Assembly (NCBI GenBank): GCA_019279435.1 | Contig: JAAALK010000080.1 | Coordinates: 34,130,778-34,194,777, forward strand | Reading direction: 5' to 3' | Source: Zizania palustris | Taxonomy: Eukaryota > Streptophyta > Magnoliopsida > Poales > Poaceae | DNA length: 64,000 nt | Shown: positions 46,745 to 58,047 of the stretch, piece after piece | Numbering within the stretch: the stretch's first letter is position 1 | Layout of the letters: each line of letters starts with the position of its first letter | Translations under genes and position numbers: made by a program | Notes under the pieces: model-generated | Database searches by the model: none | What the model saw: only the letters and a program-made list of their open reading frames with translations | Told to the model about the DNA's origin: nothing

Positions 46745-49700
46745 ATGCCTCCTAAGCGGAGCGCACCTCGCAATCCCATTCGGAGGTCCTCTCGGATCTC
46801 CGGAGAGATACCCTTTGACACAGTTGAAGTTGGAGGGTCTTCGGCTTTCCCTCCGCAAACTCCGGAAGGGGCTTCTATCCCTCGAACATACGAAGTCTCT
46901 CCGCCAACCCCTTCCATACTCCGACAGCCCGAAGTCACTTCTCCACCCTCCATTCCGATTCGAACTGATCCCACCAGTTCTCAAGACCCGGAAGGTCCTT
47001 CCGGAGGAGATGAAGATAGCCTTGGGGATATGGCCACTCAAATGGCCAACCTTCAAGCTGAGGTAGCAAGATGGCGACAAGAAGCTGCGAACAGGCTTCG
47101 CTCTCAAGCCATCCCAACTATCCCAGAAGTGCCCGAAGACGACGATCTTGATTATCCCGAAGCCCCGGAGAACGCCTCTTACGACAATGAATCTCCGTTG
47201 CATCCTGAGCTGCAGAAGGTTCGCTTTGATCCAAAGTTTAAAACTTTGAAGCTCTGTAAGTATGCCGGAGATGAAGATCCCGGAGAGTTCGTTCGTTCTT
47301 ATGCCCTAGCGATTGAGGCTAGCGGCGGAGTTAGAGACACTATGGCGAAGTGCTTCCCGTTAGCTCTTCAAGGAGTGGCGTTGAGATGGTTCTGGTCTTT
47401 GAAGCCAGGATCAATCAATTCATGGTCGCAGTTGAAGAGGAAGTTTATAAGTAACTTTCAGGGCACCTTCGTGTCTCCTATGTCAACAGGAAGCCTTTTC
47501 CAGGTGAAACAGCTCCCCGGAGAAACATTGAGGCAGTACTTTAAGCGCTTCGTTCATACAAAGTCGCAAATTCGGGGGCTGTCCACATCTTCAGTGGTTG
47601 ATGCGGCTCGGGAAGGCGTCAGTCATCAAGGCCTTCTAGATAAACTGCATCGGAAGAGCATCTCCTCAGTCTCACAGTTGATGTCATACTTCGAGGAGTA
47701 TGCGAAGTCAGAAGAGGGTTGGCTTCGGAGGATTGCTGCTACTTCGACCGTATTGAAAGAAGTCAAAGTAGAAGTGAAAACTTCGGCACAGCCGCAGGAA
47801 CCAGTCTTCGAAGTGCAACATGATCGGAGAAGAGGACAAAAGCACCCTCGCTCTGAAGTCCTGAATATTGCACCCCCACAGAAGTTTGCACCAAGAGCTC
47901 CACAGTCTACGGGGAACAAGGCCAGCGGCTGGAGGCCGCCAGGGAAAACGGCTGGCAAAGGCCAGACCCTTTTTTGCTGCATTCATGGAGAAAATCGAAG
48001 CCATGCAACTGACACTTGCAAGGCTATCCTTACCCTAAGGGGAGAGTACTTGGAGAGAACTTCGGGTCGAGGCAGTACCGACCGAAGTCCAGCAGCAGCG
48101 CGCCCAGAGCCGGTCCAGGCTGTGGCGCGGATAGAAAATTTTGATGCTGCAAGGCACCCTCCGGTGGCCAATGTTATGCCACCTCCGAAGCAAGAGGAAG
48201 GGCAAGATAGAGGAAAAAGAGTAGTTCTCCCTATCTCCGGAGGAGGTACCCTCGGAAGCATGTCCAAGAGACAGCGAAGAGAGTACGTTCGGGAAGTAGG
48301 TCATATTGGGACTTCGTCATCTGCAGCTGCAATGCCAGAGTGGTCTCACGTTCCGATATCTTTCTCTGCGGAGGATGCAGCTGGTATTAAGTTCCCGCAC
48401 GCAGATCCATTGGTTATCACTGCTGATATTGCAGGGACTGAAGTCCGAAGGGTGCTAATTGACGGAGGTAGTTCTGCAGATATCATTTTTGTGCAAGCCT
48501 TCGATCAGTTATGCATTTCCAGGAAGCATCTCCTTCCAGCGGCTCGTCCTCTGCAAGGCTTCGCAGGACCTCCGCTTGATGCACTTGGTCAGATAGGCCT
48601 GGAAGTGACCTTCAGAGAAGGTTTATTAGCCCGGACTGAAGAAGTTATCTTTGATGTGATAGATGCCCCATATGCTTATAATGTCATCTTCGGACGGGGC
48701 ATGTTGAACCAGTTCGGAGCTGTGGCGCATCACAATTACTTGTGCATGAAGATGCCCACACAAGCAGGAGTCCTAACAATCTTCGGAGATCAAGCCATTG
48801 CTCGGAGGGCAGAATATGGTCACGGTCCCCCTCTTGATCCGAGGCAAGTAAACAGTGTGCAGGATAATGAAGAAATTTTTTCAGCCTCCTTCGAAGCTTC
48901 GAAGAAGTCTTTTCCGAGACCAAGTCCCGAAGGAGAGATTGCAACGAAGGTCATTGTTAAAGATGGTAAAGAGTACACTTTTCAATTTGGTAAAGATTTA
49001 CCTCCTGAAGTTGCAACCTCCTTGGAAAAGGTAGTGGAAGAAAATTTGGATGTCTTCGCTTGGTCTGACGAAGATATCACCGGAGTCGATCGGGATATCA
49101 TTGAACACAGTTTACTTGTAAACCCGAAGGCCCGGCCTGTTCGACAAGGACTCCGGAAGATGTCCGCAGAGAGAGCTGCTCTAGCTAAGGACGAAGTTGA
49201 AAAACTGTTGAAGGCTGGGATTATCAGAGAAGTGGCTCACACAGAATGGTTAGCCAACCCAGTCTTCGTCAGGAAGAAGTCTTCCGGGAAGTGGCGCATG
49301 TGCATTGATTTCACATCCTTGAATAAAGCATGCCCACGTGACCCCTACCCCATGCCCCGAATTGATCAACTGGTTGACTCCACTGCAGGTTCGGAGTTAT
49401 TAAGCTTCCTTGACGCGTATTCTGGTTATCATCAAATATGGTTGAAGCGCGAAGATGAAATCAAGACAAGCTTTGTAACTCCTTCGGGAGTTTTCTGCTA
49501 TGTAAGAATGCCCTTCGGCCTAAGAAATGCCGGGGCTACTTTTTCAAGATTAGTTGCTAAGGCTCTAGGTCATCAACTAGGTCGCAATGTGGAGGCCTAT
49601 ATGGATGATATTGTAATAAAGAGTGCTTTAAAGCACCAACATAGCCTAGACTTAGCAGAAACATTCAATAGCCTTCGGGCATGTGAGATCCGTCTTAACC

Positions 49701-50086
49701 CCGAAAAATGTATATTCGGAGCTAAGGCTGGAAAATTGTTAGGGTATTTAGTTTCAAGCAGGGGAATTGAAGCTAGCCCTACTCAAATAACTGCGCTGCA
49801 GAAGATGGCTCCTCCGGAGAATTTAAAGCAAGTGCAAAAGCTGACTGGACGTCTGGCCGCACTTAGCAGGTTTTTATCGAGGTCTGCGGAGAGGAGCTTG
49901 CCGATATTCAAAGCTTTGAAAGGGTCCGAAGATTTTGCATGGACACCGGAGTGTCAGAGAAGCTTCGAAGATATTAAAGATTATCTCAGTAATCTTGCTA
50001 CACTCACGGTGCCTATTGCGGACGAAACCCTACTCCTGTATCTTGCAGCTACAGGTTCAGCTGTCAGCGCAGTCCTTGTCAGATAA
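46745..50086 (+). CDS. Gypsy C Gag-protease-RT polyprotein, 1113 codons, closed by one nonsense codon
   Basis: Seen: ATG at 46745 (MPPKRSAPRNP) is the first in the transcript. Gag capsid region at residues about 155-340 (LKLCKYAGDEDPGEF, LRWFWSLKPGSI). A modified zinc motif CCIHGENRSHATDTC lies near residue 415. Protease has LIDGGSSADIIF near residue 571; the usual D-T/S-G is D-G-G, as often in Tat elements. RT spans about 800-1000, with FLDAYSGYHQ and YMDD at about 952-955. The RT-linked RNase H begins near 1050. The frame ends at TAA 50084-50086, where Gypsy A has GAA (VREVEL), so this stop is a mutation; the pol sequence continues after it. Three domains in one frame without other lesions fits a recent insertion. 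Confidence 0.93.
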   Translation: MPPKRSAPRNPIRRSSRISGEIPFDTVEVGGSSAFPPQTPEGASIPRTYEVSPPTPSILRQPEVTSPPSIPIRTDPTSSQDPEGPSGGDEDSLGDMATQMANLQAEVARWRQEAANRLRSQAIPTIPEVPEDDDLDYPEAPENASYDNESPLHPELQKVRFDPKFKTLKLCKYAGDEDPGEFVRSYALAIEASGGVRDTMAKCFPLALQGVALRWFWSLKPGSINSWSQLKRKFISNFQGTFVSPMSTGSLFQVKQLPGETLRQYFKRFVHTKSQIRGLSTSSVVDAAREGVSHQGLLDKLHRKSISSVSQLMSYFEEYAKSEEGWLRRIAATSTVLKEVKVEVKTSAQPQEPVFEVQHDRRRGQKHPRSEVLNIAPPQKFAPRAPQSTGNKASGWRPPGKTAGKGQTLFCCIHGENRSHATDTCKAILTLRGEYLERTSGRGSTDRSPAAARPEPVQAVARIENFDAARHPPVANVMPPPKQEEGQDRGKRVVLPISGGGTLGSMSKRQRREYVREVGHIGTSSSAAAMPEWSHVPISFSAEDAAGIKFPHADPLVITADIAGTEVRRVLIDGGSSADIIFVQAFDQLCISRKHLLPAARPLQGFAGPPLDALGQIGLEVTFREGLLARTEEVIFDVIDAPYAYNVIFGRGMLNQFGAVAHHNYLCMKMPTQAGVLTIFGDQAIARRAEYGHGPPLDPRQVNSVQDNEEIFSASFEASKKSFPRPSPEGEIATKVIVKDGKEYTFQFGKDLPPEVATSLEKVVEENLDVFAWSDEDITGVDRDIIEHSLLVNPKARPVRQGLRKMSAERAALAKDEVEKLLKAGIIREVAHTEWLANPVFVRKKSSGKWRMCIDFTSLNKACPRDPYPMPRIDQLVDSTAGSELLSFLDAYSGYHQIWLKREDEIKTSFVTPSGVFCYVRMPFGLRNAGATFSRLVAKALGHQLGRNVEAYMDDIVIKSALKHQHSLDLAETFNSLRACEIRLNPEKCIFGAKAGKLLGYLVSSRGIEASPTQITALQKMAPPENLKQVQKLTGRLAALSRFLSRSAERSLPIFKALKGSEDFAWTPECQRSFEDIKDYLSNLATLTVPIADETLLLYLAATGSAVSAVLVR

Positions 50087-53031
50087 GTTGATTTCAATGG
50101 GAAGTTTGTCCAAAATCCTGTCTATTTTGTATCCGAAGCATTGTCAGGAGCGAAGACAAGATACTCCGAACTTGAGAAGTTCGTTTATGCTCTGATAATG
50201 GCTTCGAGGAGATATGTAATTGTACCACAATGTAATTGTACCAACTTCGTATCCCTTAGGAGATATGCTCCGAAGCAAAGATTCCACTGGAAGGATTGGA
50301 AAGTGGGCAGTTGAGCTAGCACCCTTCGGCATATCTTTCTTGGCAAGGACAGCTATCAAATTCCAAGTCCTAGCAGACTTCGTAGCAGAGTGGACTCTAC
50401 CTGCGAATTTGACTCCGGAGAAATCAAGTGACGGAGTTTGGACTGTTTACTCCGATGGGGCTTTCCAAGCATCCGGAGCGGGCATTGGGGCAGTGTTGAT
50501 TTCACCGTCAGGGCAAAGAGCAATGTACTCCGCAAGACTCAACTTTAAGTCTACCAATAATATAGCGGAGTACGAAGGGATTTTATTGGGACTCCGGAAA
50601 GCACGTGCTCTAGGGGCTACAAGAATAATTATAAAAACAGATTCTCAGATAGTAGCAGGGTACGTAGACAAAAGTTTTCAAGTTCGACATCCACAGCTTG
50701 CAAAGTACTTGGAAGAAATCCGCAAAATCGAAGCACACTTCAAGGGTATTTCCATTCGGAGTATACCAAGAGCTGAAAACGTGCAAGCGGACATTTTAGC
50801 GAAAGCTGCAGCCATAGTTGTTACGGCGACGCGGCGAAGCGCGGCGACCTACCACCTTCATAACTTTACAGCGCTTATGGCGCGCGGCGCGGCGTCGCCA
50901 TAGACACATCGGCGCGGCGAACAATATAGAAAAATAGCTTATAAGATTTAGAAAAATATATCAATAAATAAGTACTAAAATACTAAATTGCAAATAACAA
51001 TATTAGTATGGTATGATAAACATAGCAATACAATATCAAGTTACAATATTGTCACTTTAGATATATTATAATATAAAAAATATAATTAAAATTGTAAAAA
51101 CATATTTAAAATTATGTCTAATAATATATTTAAAGTACAGTAAATAATCTATTTATATAAATTTTACCACACAACCCATTTAAATTTCAGCCCATTTAAA
51201 GCCCATTTCTAAACCCTAACTTCTCCCCACTACCTCTCTCCCTCTCAGCCCCCTCTCCAGCCGCCACACTTCCTCTCCTCTCCCTCCTCTTCTCTTCCCC
51301 ATCTTCTACCCTAGTGCACTGGGCGGCCAGATCTGAGCTCGCCGCGCCCTCGCCGCGGCCACGCCGCGCCCTCGCCGCGGCCACGCCGCGCCCTCGCCGC
51401 GCCCCGCCGCGGCCCCGCCGTGCCCCGCCACGGCCCCGCCGCGCCCCGCCGCGCCCCGCCGTGCCCTCACCGCGCCCTCGCCACGCTCCATCGAGCCCTC
51501 GCCGCGCCCCCGTCGCGCCATCGCAGCGCCTTCGTATGGCGGGCGCCACATCCGCCACGGGCGCCACGCCACGCCACAGTGGCGCCACACACCTGTGGCG
51601 CCCGCCATAGACACATGGGCGATATGGCGGTCCGTGGCGAATTGCAGATTTTCGCCACGGCGATATGGCGACGCTATGGCGACGATATGGCGACGCCATA
51701 ACAACTATGGCTGCAGCCGGAGCTGTGGATGTGCCTGAAGAAGCTTTCTATGAGGAGCTCAATATACCTTCGGTGCCACAAATTGCCTCTGCGGAGATTC
51801 TTTGCATTCCTAGTGCAGATTGGAAAGATTCGATCATAGAACTCTTGCAAGGAGGAACAAATTTGCCCGAAGAGCCCCAGCTGTCAAGATTAAAGCTTAG
51901 AGTCAGAAACTATCAGTTAATCAACGGTATATTATACAAGGCCGGAGTATGTTCCCCTTTACTTCGATGTATATCTCAAGCCGAAGGCCAAAAATTCTTC
52001 GAGAAATTCACGAAGGCCTTTGTGGAAGCCATTTAGCCCCTAGAGCTCTGGCAGGAAAAACACTTCGCCAGGGGCTTTATTGGCCCACAATAACAGCTGA
52101 TGCGGAGAGCTTGGTCCGCACTTGTCAAGGATGCCAGTGGATGGGTCGACGGAGTCATCGCCCACCAACAGCTCTTCAAGTCATTGCTCCGGTATGGCCG
52201 ATGGCCAGATGGGGTATGGATCTAATTGGTCCTTTTCCGTTAGCAAAGGGAAATCTGAAGTTCGCAGTGGTAGCTATTGAATATTTTTCTAAGTGGGTGG
52301 AAGCAGAGCCCTTAACAGCTATCACTTCGAACAATGTACAAAAATTCTTCTGGAAGAACATTATTTGCCGGTTCGGAGTGCCTAGATACCTCACAGTTGA
52401 TAATGGAACACAGTTCGACGCAGAACCCTTCAGGAAGTTTTGCGAAGACCTAGGCATTCAGCTATGTTTTGCTGCAGTGAGGCATCCTCAGTCAAATGGA
52501 GCCGTAGAGCGAGCCAATGGAAATATTTTATCAGGACTAAATCGAAGAATAGTAGGATTAGCAAAGGGACTGTGGACCGAAGAGCTTCCGAAGATTCTAT
52601 GGTCCATTCGGACTACGCAAACAAGGTCCACAGGTTTTACTCCGTTCAGACTACTATTCGAAGATGAAGCTATGACTCCAACGGAGCTCAAAGGAGGATC
52701 ATTTCGCAGCACCGAACCGGATATTGAAGAAGAAAGACAAGCTTCGTTAGATTTGTCAGAAGAAACAAGACTTCGGGCTGTAGCTAATTTATCAAAGTAT
52801 CATCAGCAGACGAAGACTTGGTATGACCCGAAGGTTAAGCTCAACGAGTTAAGGTCGGGTCATCTTGTTCTGCGAAGCATTATAGCACCAGGGAAGTTAG
52901 GCAATAAATGGGAAGGTCCATATCTAATTGTCCGCTCAGGGCGCCCTGGTTCATTTAAACTAGCTAATTTAGAAGGTGAAGAGTTAGCACATACTTGGCA
53001 TGCAGAGCACCTAAAGCGATACTTCGCATAA
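50087..53031 (+). pseudogene. Gypsy C pol, rest: RNase H, archaeal-like RNase H, integrase (interrupted)
   Basis: Seen: after the TAA, RNase H continues (PVYFVSEALSGAKTRYSELE). A small rearrangement at 50208-50240 shifts the frame by losing 7 bases and repeating TGTAATTGTACCA. The second RNase H (about 50440-50800) has VYSDGAFQASGAG and NNIAEYEGILLG, the archaeal-like type acquired by Tat elements. The hAT-like insert (50813-51709) follows. Then comes a one-base shift near 51990. From 51949 an open frame to 53031 carries the His/Cys domain (VRTCQGCQW), the integrase core with D, D and E (WGMDLIGPFPL, VDNGTQFDAE, NGAVERANGN) and the C-terminal region, ending EHLKRYFA. Confidence 0.9.
50813..51709. 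mobile_element. hAT-like non-autonomous transposon in Gypsy C pol
   Basis: 897 bp with terminal inverted repeats CATAGTTGTTACGGCGACGC and, on the other strand, CATAGTTGTTATGGCGTCGC. It is flanked by GCTGCAGC on both sides (50805-50812 and 51710-51717), an 8-bp duplication as made by hAT elements; counting one more base would give a 9-bp Mutator-like duplication. GGCGACG-type subterminal repeats are dense at the right end. The centre (51330-51500) is a CGCGCC/CGCCGC-rich low-complexity stretch that opens long frames on both strands with no recognisable domain. Confidence 0.8.
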
Positions 53032-53952
53032 GGGCTCCTTGTAATTCGCTTGTAATCACCTCTAAATTAATAAAGCATATGACCCTGATAGTTGCCTTCC
53101 CCTCATAGACTTCCAGCTTCCGAGTGGACGCACTGGAACCGCGGGGTCGACCGAGAGGGAAGTGTCATTAAGCTGGGTTGTATTTTCGAACTTCGAACCC
53201 ATAAAGTTCGAAGCCTCCGACGTGGGGGCTGACATAATCCGGAGCCCAGGTCACTGGCTTGTAGGCATCCGTAAAAGAGCCCAAAACCACACCCTACGGA
53301 GTCCAAGCCATTGGCTGGTAGATTTCCGGAAAAAGAGCCGAAGGTGGCCAAAATCTACGGAGTCCAAGCTGCAGCTTGTAGACTTCCGTAAAAAGAGCCG
53401 AAGGTGGCCAAAATCTGCGAAGTCCAAGCCATTGGCTGGTAGACTTCTGCAAAAAGAGCCGAAGGTGGCTAAATTATACGGAGTCCAAGCCATTGGCTGG
53501 TAGACATCCGTAAAAGAGTCCAAAGAGACCATTGCAAACTCCGAACCATTGGTTCGTCAGAGATCGCAAAGACAAGCTGAAGGTGGCTAAAGCAAAATAG
53601 TATTTGAGCCATGAGCTTCAAATGTCTGTTAACATAGTCCAAAGTGACAAATTTCTTAAGACACTAAAGTGTCCTGAAAGTTATCTCAATTGATTTCTTT
53701 CGTAAAACAAAGGTACTAAGTTACCATTCTTCTGACTGCAAAAAGTCGAAGACATTTCATAAGATTTCAAAAGATCTTTAAATGAAAGAGGGGCTCCGAA
53801 CCCCCAAAAAATTGTACTCCGAAGTTTTTTATTTGCGCATAACCATCTTTGAATACATTTCGAAGTTGCTTATACCCAAAGAGGGGCTAGTAAATATGGA
53901 GACAATTTTAAATCGGCATTCATTATTGAAATAAATGTGTTTACAGATTACA
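53032..53952 (+). repeat. Gypsy C 3' region with 60-61-bp tandem repeats
   Basis: Units starting CGGAGTCCAAGC (or CGAAGTCC) at 53297, 53358, 53418 and 53479, spacings 61, 60 and 61, with a degraded copy before and after (about 53236-53540). Each contains AAAAAGAGCCGAAGGTGGC, which is also found in the 116-bp units of Gypsy A. The rest to 53952 is AT-rich and non-coding. Confidence 0.88.
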
Positions 53953-56900
53953 CTATGAAAAATTGGTATCTATACCAAGAAGGAATCGGAGACCTCTTCG
54001 GTCCCGAGAGCTAGGGGTGGAACGACTAGTTCCAACATCAGAAGTTCTAAGAACTTTACGTTTAACTTTCTTCCTCTCCTTTGAAGCTCTAAAATCCTTC
54101 TGCTCTTGTTGAAGCTCGGCCCAAGTTCGAAGCCGTTCGGGGCTTCTTTCCCAGCTTCTAAGATCTTCAGATCTTTTATTTCGAGCTTCACCTTCGTCTT
54201 CAGACCAAATAGTGTCTTCAGAAGACGAGGTGTTTGCGTTAACCTCTTTTTCTTCCTCTTTAATATAAGACAATACGTCTTTGATTACTTCGGGCGCAAT
54301 TACGCCGGAGTCATCTCGAGGAATAAGAAATCGAGGACGCTTATAACTCTTTAGAAGTTCGAAGGTGTTCCATAATGAGTGAAGTTCGTTGTTAAGCTCT
54401 AACACTTCGATGTCTTCCATAAGAGGCAAAGCCTAAAAATATGACAAACAAGATTTTCATTGATAAATGTTTACAAGCATAAAGCTTTACATGGTTAAAA
54501 ATCCTAAAGTATTCCTAAACCTGCGGGTTCGAAGGAGGTTGACTGCTCGAAGCTTGAGTCCGAGCGTGCTTCTGGCGTTGGCCTTCGTCGATCCAAGCCT
54601 TGATCGCGGAACGACCTTCGGCTCTCCAGGAGGTTTGGAAGGCTCGCCAAGCAGCAGCCACGCCTTCGGAAGGTTTGAGAAGTCGTTCGTCGTCGAAGGT
54701 GATTGGACCTCCTCCTGCGTCCGAAGTTATTGATCGGCCCAGATCTTCGTAGTAGCGAAGTAGACCAACAGCAGACACTTGTCCGGAGAGTTCTCCGTAT
54801 CTAATGCCCGCCGTCTTCATCTGCTTCGCCACCCCTTGGATCTTTTTCAACCGGCGTAGAAGAGTGATGTTATCGTCAGAAGGAAATATCCCAGTAGTAC
54901 CGAAGTACTCTAGGACATCTAACAACTGATTCATAACCTCCGCAGCCACCTTCTCAGACTTCAACTTGTCTTCGTTCAGCGCATCCTTCGTTGAAGTGAC
55001 TTCGCCCAAAACCCCAGAAAGCCTAGCATTTTCAGTGGTCAAAATGTTCTTCTGGTTTAACAGTTGGCTAGCTTCCTCTTGGAGTCGGACGAGCTCGGAC
55101 CCCGCAGTAGCGTGCTCCGCCCGCAGTTTTTCAACCTCTGCTCGAAGCACAATCCTTTCTGCTTCGAGCTCTTTCTTCGCAACCTCCAAGCTTTGCCTAG
55201 CCCTTCGCTCTGTTGATATTATATTATCCATTTGAGCCACTCGACTTTCGGAGATGTTAAAATTCCTTTGAAGAGCACTATTTTCTTCCCGAAGCCGAGC
55301 GATTTCTTCGTCATTACATATATTTGCAGCTCGGGCCAAGACAGTTTGCTGTAAAAATAAAAAACTATAGTAAATATTTATTCGAAGATGAATTCTATAA
55401 TATTTCGCAGTTACTTCGTACCTGGTAGGCTGCACGTTCAATAGCGGCATTAAGCTCCGTCCTGTCAGCCTTGCTCAGGATGGCCACTAAATTGGTCTCC
55501 CCTATGTCACGGCTAGCTCGATCCAAAGGTTCGAGCAAAGTCCGAAGACCAGTTGTTTGCCCTAAGAAAGGAGCCACAAGGGGAGCATGCTTATTGCCTG
55601 TTGGTCATCTTCGTTCAGCGAAGGACCGGAGCTTTGACCTGTGGTCTTCGGAGCCACTGGAGACTGGCCCTCCCCGGAAGATTGGCTCTCGTCTGTTGAA
55701 TCAGACGGAGTTGATTCGGAGCTTATAGCAGGAGGGGTTCTATATGTTTTTTGCCTCTTCCAGGTCCCTTTTGAGTAACTCTCTGGGCTGGCTCCGAAGT
55801 TGTCGAAGGTCTAGGAATTATTTCCTCTTGACGGACTTCTTCCATAGGAGTGGACTCTATAAAATAATGAAAAGTATTATACATTGTATAAATACTCAAA
55901 ATAAACATGAAAAGGTTATTCGAAGTTTACCTTCGACATTTTGCAGTGGAGTCATCGTCGGACTGTTCGGTGGATCGAAGGCTAGTTCTTCATCCGAATC
56001 AGCCGTTAAGTCTGGGACTGCAGGAACATCGTCCGGAGCAGTCCTCGCTGTTTCTTCGGGAATTGAAGCTATAGTAACTTCAACCCCACTTTCATTCACA
56101 GGAACTTCATCCTGAGATGCCATTTCCTGAACTACCGAAGTCCTTGGTTGATCAACATTATCTTGGGACTCCGGCACGTTCGCAGGTACTTCGGCTTGTG
56201 CAGTCTTTTGAGTTTCATCTTCTATCAGACGCGCAAGCAATCTCCCTGTTTCTTCTTGGGAGTCGGAAACCGAAGCCCTTGAGCTCGAAGGTGCAGGATC
56301 CGAAGATGCGAGATTTTTGGCTTCCGAGCCACCTTCTTCACTGGAGTCTTTGCGGAGCTCGAAGTCCCGACTTCGGTTTTTTCTCTTCTTGGGTCCTTTC
56401 TCTGAAGGCACCCAGTCCATCAGAGGGGGCGGAGTGAGTTCTAACATTCCCCATACTCTGTTAAACCTCTCCCAACTCCCGACCAATTTAACTCCATTCT
56501 TTTTCAGTCGGAGTTGGGGCGCCCAAATCTTCTCCGAAGCCCTTATAATTTGCTCTGAAGTAACAGGGGCTGAAGAAGCTAAAAAATAAATAAATCAAGT
56601 CAGTCTTTCTTCGAAATAAATATGTATAATACATGTTGTTTTCGAAGTTACCTGCAGGGCTCGAAGTCAAAGTAATCCTGCGGAGACCACCTTCCGAATC
56701 ATCCTCGAAGGCGATAGGCCAGTTGGCCATCAGTGGAGAGATTCGCAACCCGAGGTATTCTTCGGCTAAGTCCCGCATGCTTAACTTTCGGCTAATCCTT
56801 TGAAGCAGGTTGAGACGAGCTTCGAGCTGACCGTGGCCAGGATGCACTAAGGCTTCCTTCCGGAATTGGATCTCTTTCAAAGGTCCGGCCAGAGGGTTAC

Positions 56901-57598
56901 CTGCCCCAACTTCGACATAGAACCACCTCATCACCCAGTCAGTGTACCATCTTGCGTTGATGACCTTAGCAGGGAATTGCAGGGCATATTCGTCCCGGAG
57001 CCTAAAATTAATGCTTCCGAAGGCAACCACTACCTTTTCACCTCCGGGACCTACGAAGGTTTTAGGTTGACATGAAGCCCTATGCAGTGCAGCGAAGATC
57101 TCTGCCCTTCCCTCACATCCTTCGGCTCTCAATGCCCATTCGAAGATAGCCAGTCTAGCTACTGCATTCGGAGATAATTGGGGGAGGGTGACATGGAATA
57201 GATCGAGTACCTCCGCCAGGAAGTCTACTGCAGGAAGGCCCAAGCCGGCTTCGAAGAAGGCTTCGAATACAACCACTTCTCCAGGCCTCGGTGACGGAAT
57301 AAGCTCTTTTCCGGGCTTGCGAATCATCACTCCGGTACTGATCTTCCCTTCCACTGCTATTGCTAGTGATTCCCTCTTGCAGGTAGAGGACCCCAGTTGA
57401 AAAGACTGGTCCAGATACTTCGTCAACGGCGGGCACAGACCTTGGTCATCGGTGATTTGGGGATTTCTTCCCCCTGCCGCCATGGATGTCACCGCCGGTA
57501 TCGGAGGTGCCGCCGCCAACGCTGCCGCCAACCGCTGCTGCGGCCGCATGCTGCCGGGCCAAGGCCGACGGAGGTGCGGATCCCTTAGTCTTCACCAT
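53953..57598 (-). CDS. Gypsy C antisense gene, five exons, putative gypsy-type transposon domain plus coiled coil
   Basis: Seen: ATG at 57598 (MVKTKGSAPPSALARQ). Exons 57598-56652, 56578-55931, 55856-55422, 55348-54521 and 54432-53953, each intron starting GT and ending AG with pyrimidine-rich acceptors (TTTTTTAG, TTTATAG, TTTTACAG, TTTTTAG). Exon 1 has FEAFFEAGLGLPAVDF, LPQLSPNAVARLAIFEWA and RWYTDWVMRWFYVEV. Exon 2 is an acidic Ser/Glu-rich linker, exons 3-4 a long coiled coil (RLREENSALQRN, LEAERIVLRAEVEKLRAEHA), and exon 5 a basic tail ending LLGIDTNFS. One extra C near 57523 breaks the frame close to the start. Known: exon 1 resembles the Transposase_28 family, of unknown function. Gypsy A carries the same gene. 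A role in RNA or element regulation is only a guess. Confidence 0.75.
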
Positions 57599-57713
57599 CG
57601 CAACTGCTGGATTGCTCTGAGGAAATGGAGGCTAGGGCTCAAGAACTCAAAGGCTAAAAAGTTTTTGATTGCGAGAACGCGATGAAAAGGTAACCAGGTA
57701 ACTTCTAGGCCTT

Positions 57714-57723
57714 CTATTTATAG
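57714..57723 (-). promoter_or_regulatory. TATA box of the Gypsy C antisense gene
   Basis: CTATAAATAG on the minus strand, about 116 bases before the ATG at 57598. The position and sequence agree with Gypsy A (34011-34020). The 57724-58047 stretch behind it is non-coding and leads to the 3' LTR. Confidence 0.68.
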
Positions 57724-58047
57724 CCTAGACTTCACTTTTTTACCGTTAACCCAGTCGTTTCGTATTCCTGCCGTTACTTTTCCCTGAGATTAACGCTTAC
57801 TGCAGTTTCCGTTAGAAACAGAAACTTAACGGCTATTTTCTCTAAGTCTAAAAGACTCTCAAACTTCTTGAGTTGGTTCTAAGATAGTTCGAAAAGCAAT
57901 TACCTTAAGACTGATTCGAAGTTCATATCTTCATGCATTTCGGAGATAAAATAAAAACTAATAACCCCTATGCTTGGTTATCTTTTCCTTCCGTATACTG
58001 CTCTCCTAACGTTACAGGTCAACGGAGAAGCGTATTCGAGGGGCTAC

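Noticed and set aside
51314..51704. Arg/Pro/Ala-rich frames in the hAT-like element
   Set aside because: Low-complexity CGCGCC repeats open several frames at once; no homology recognised.
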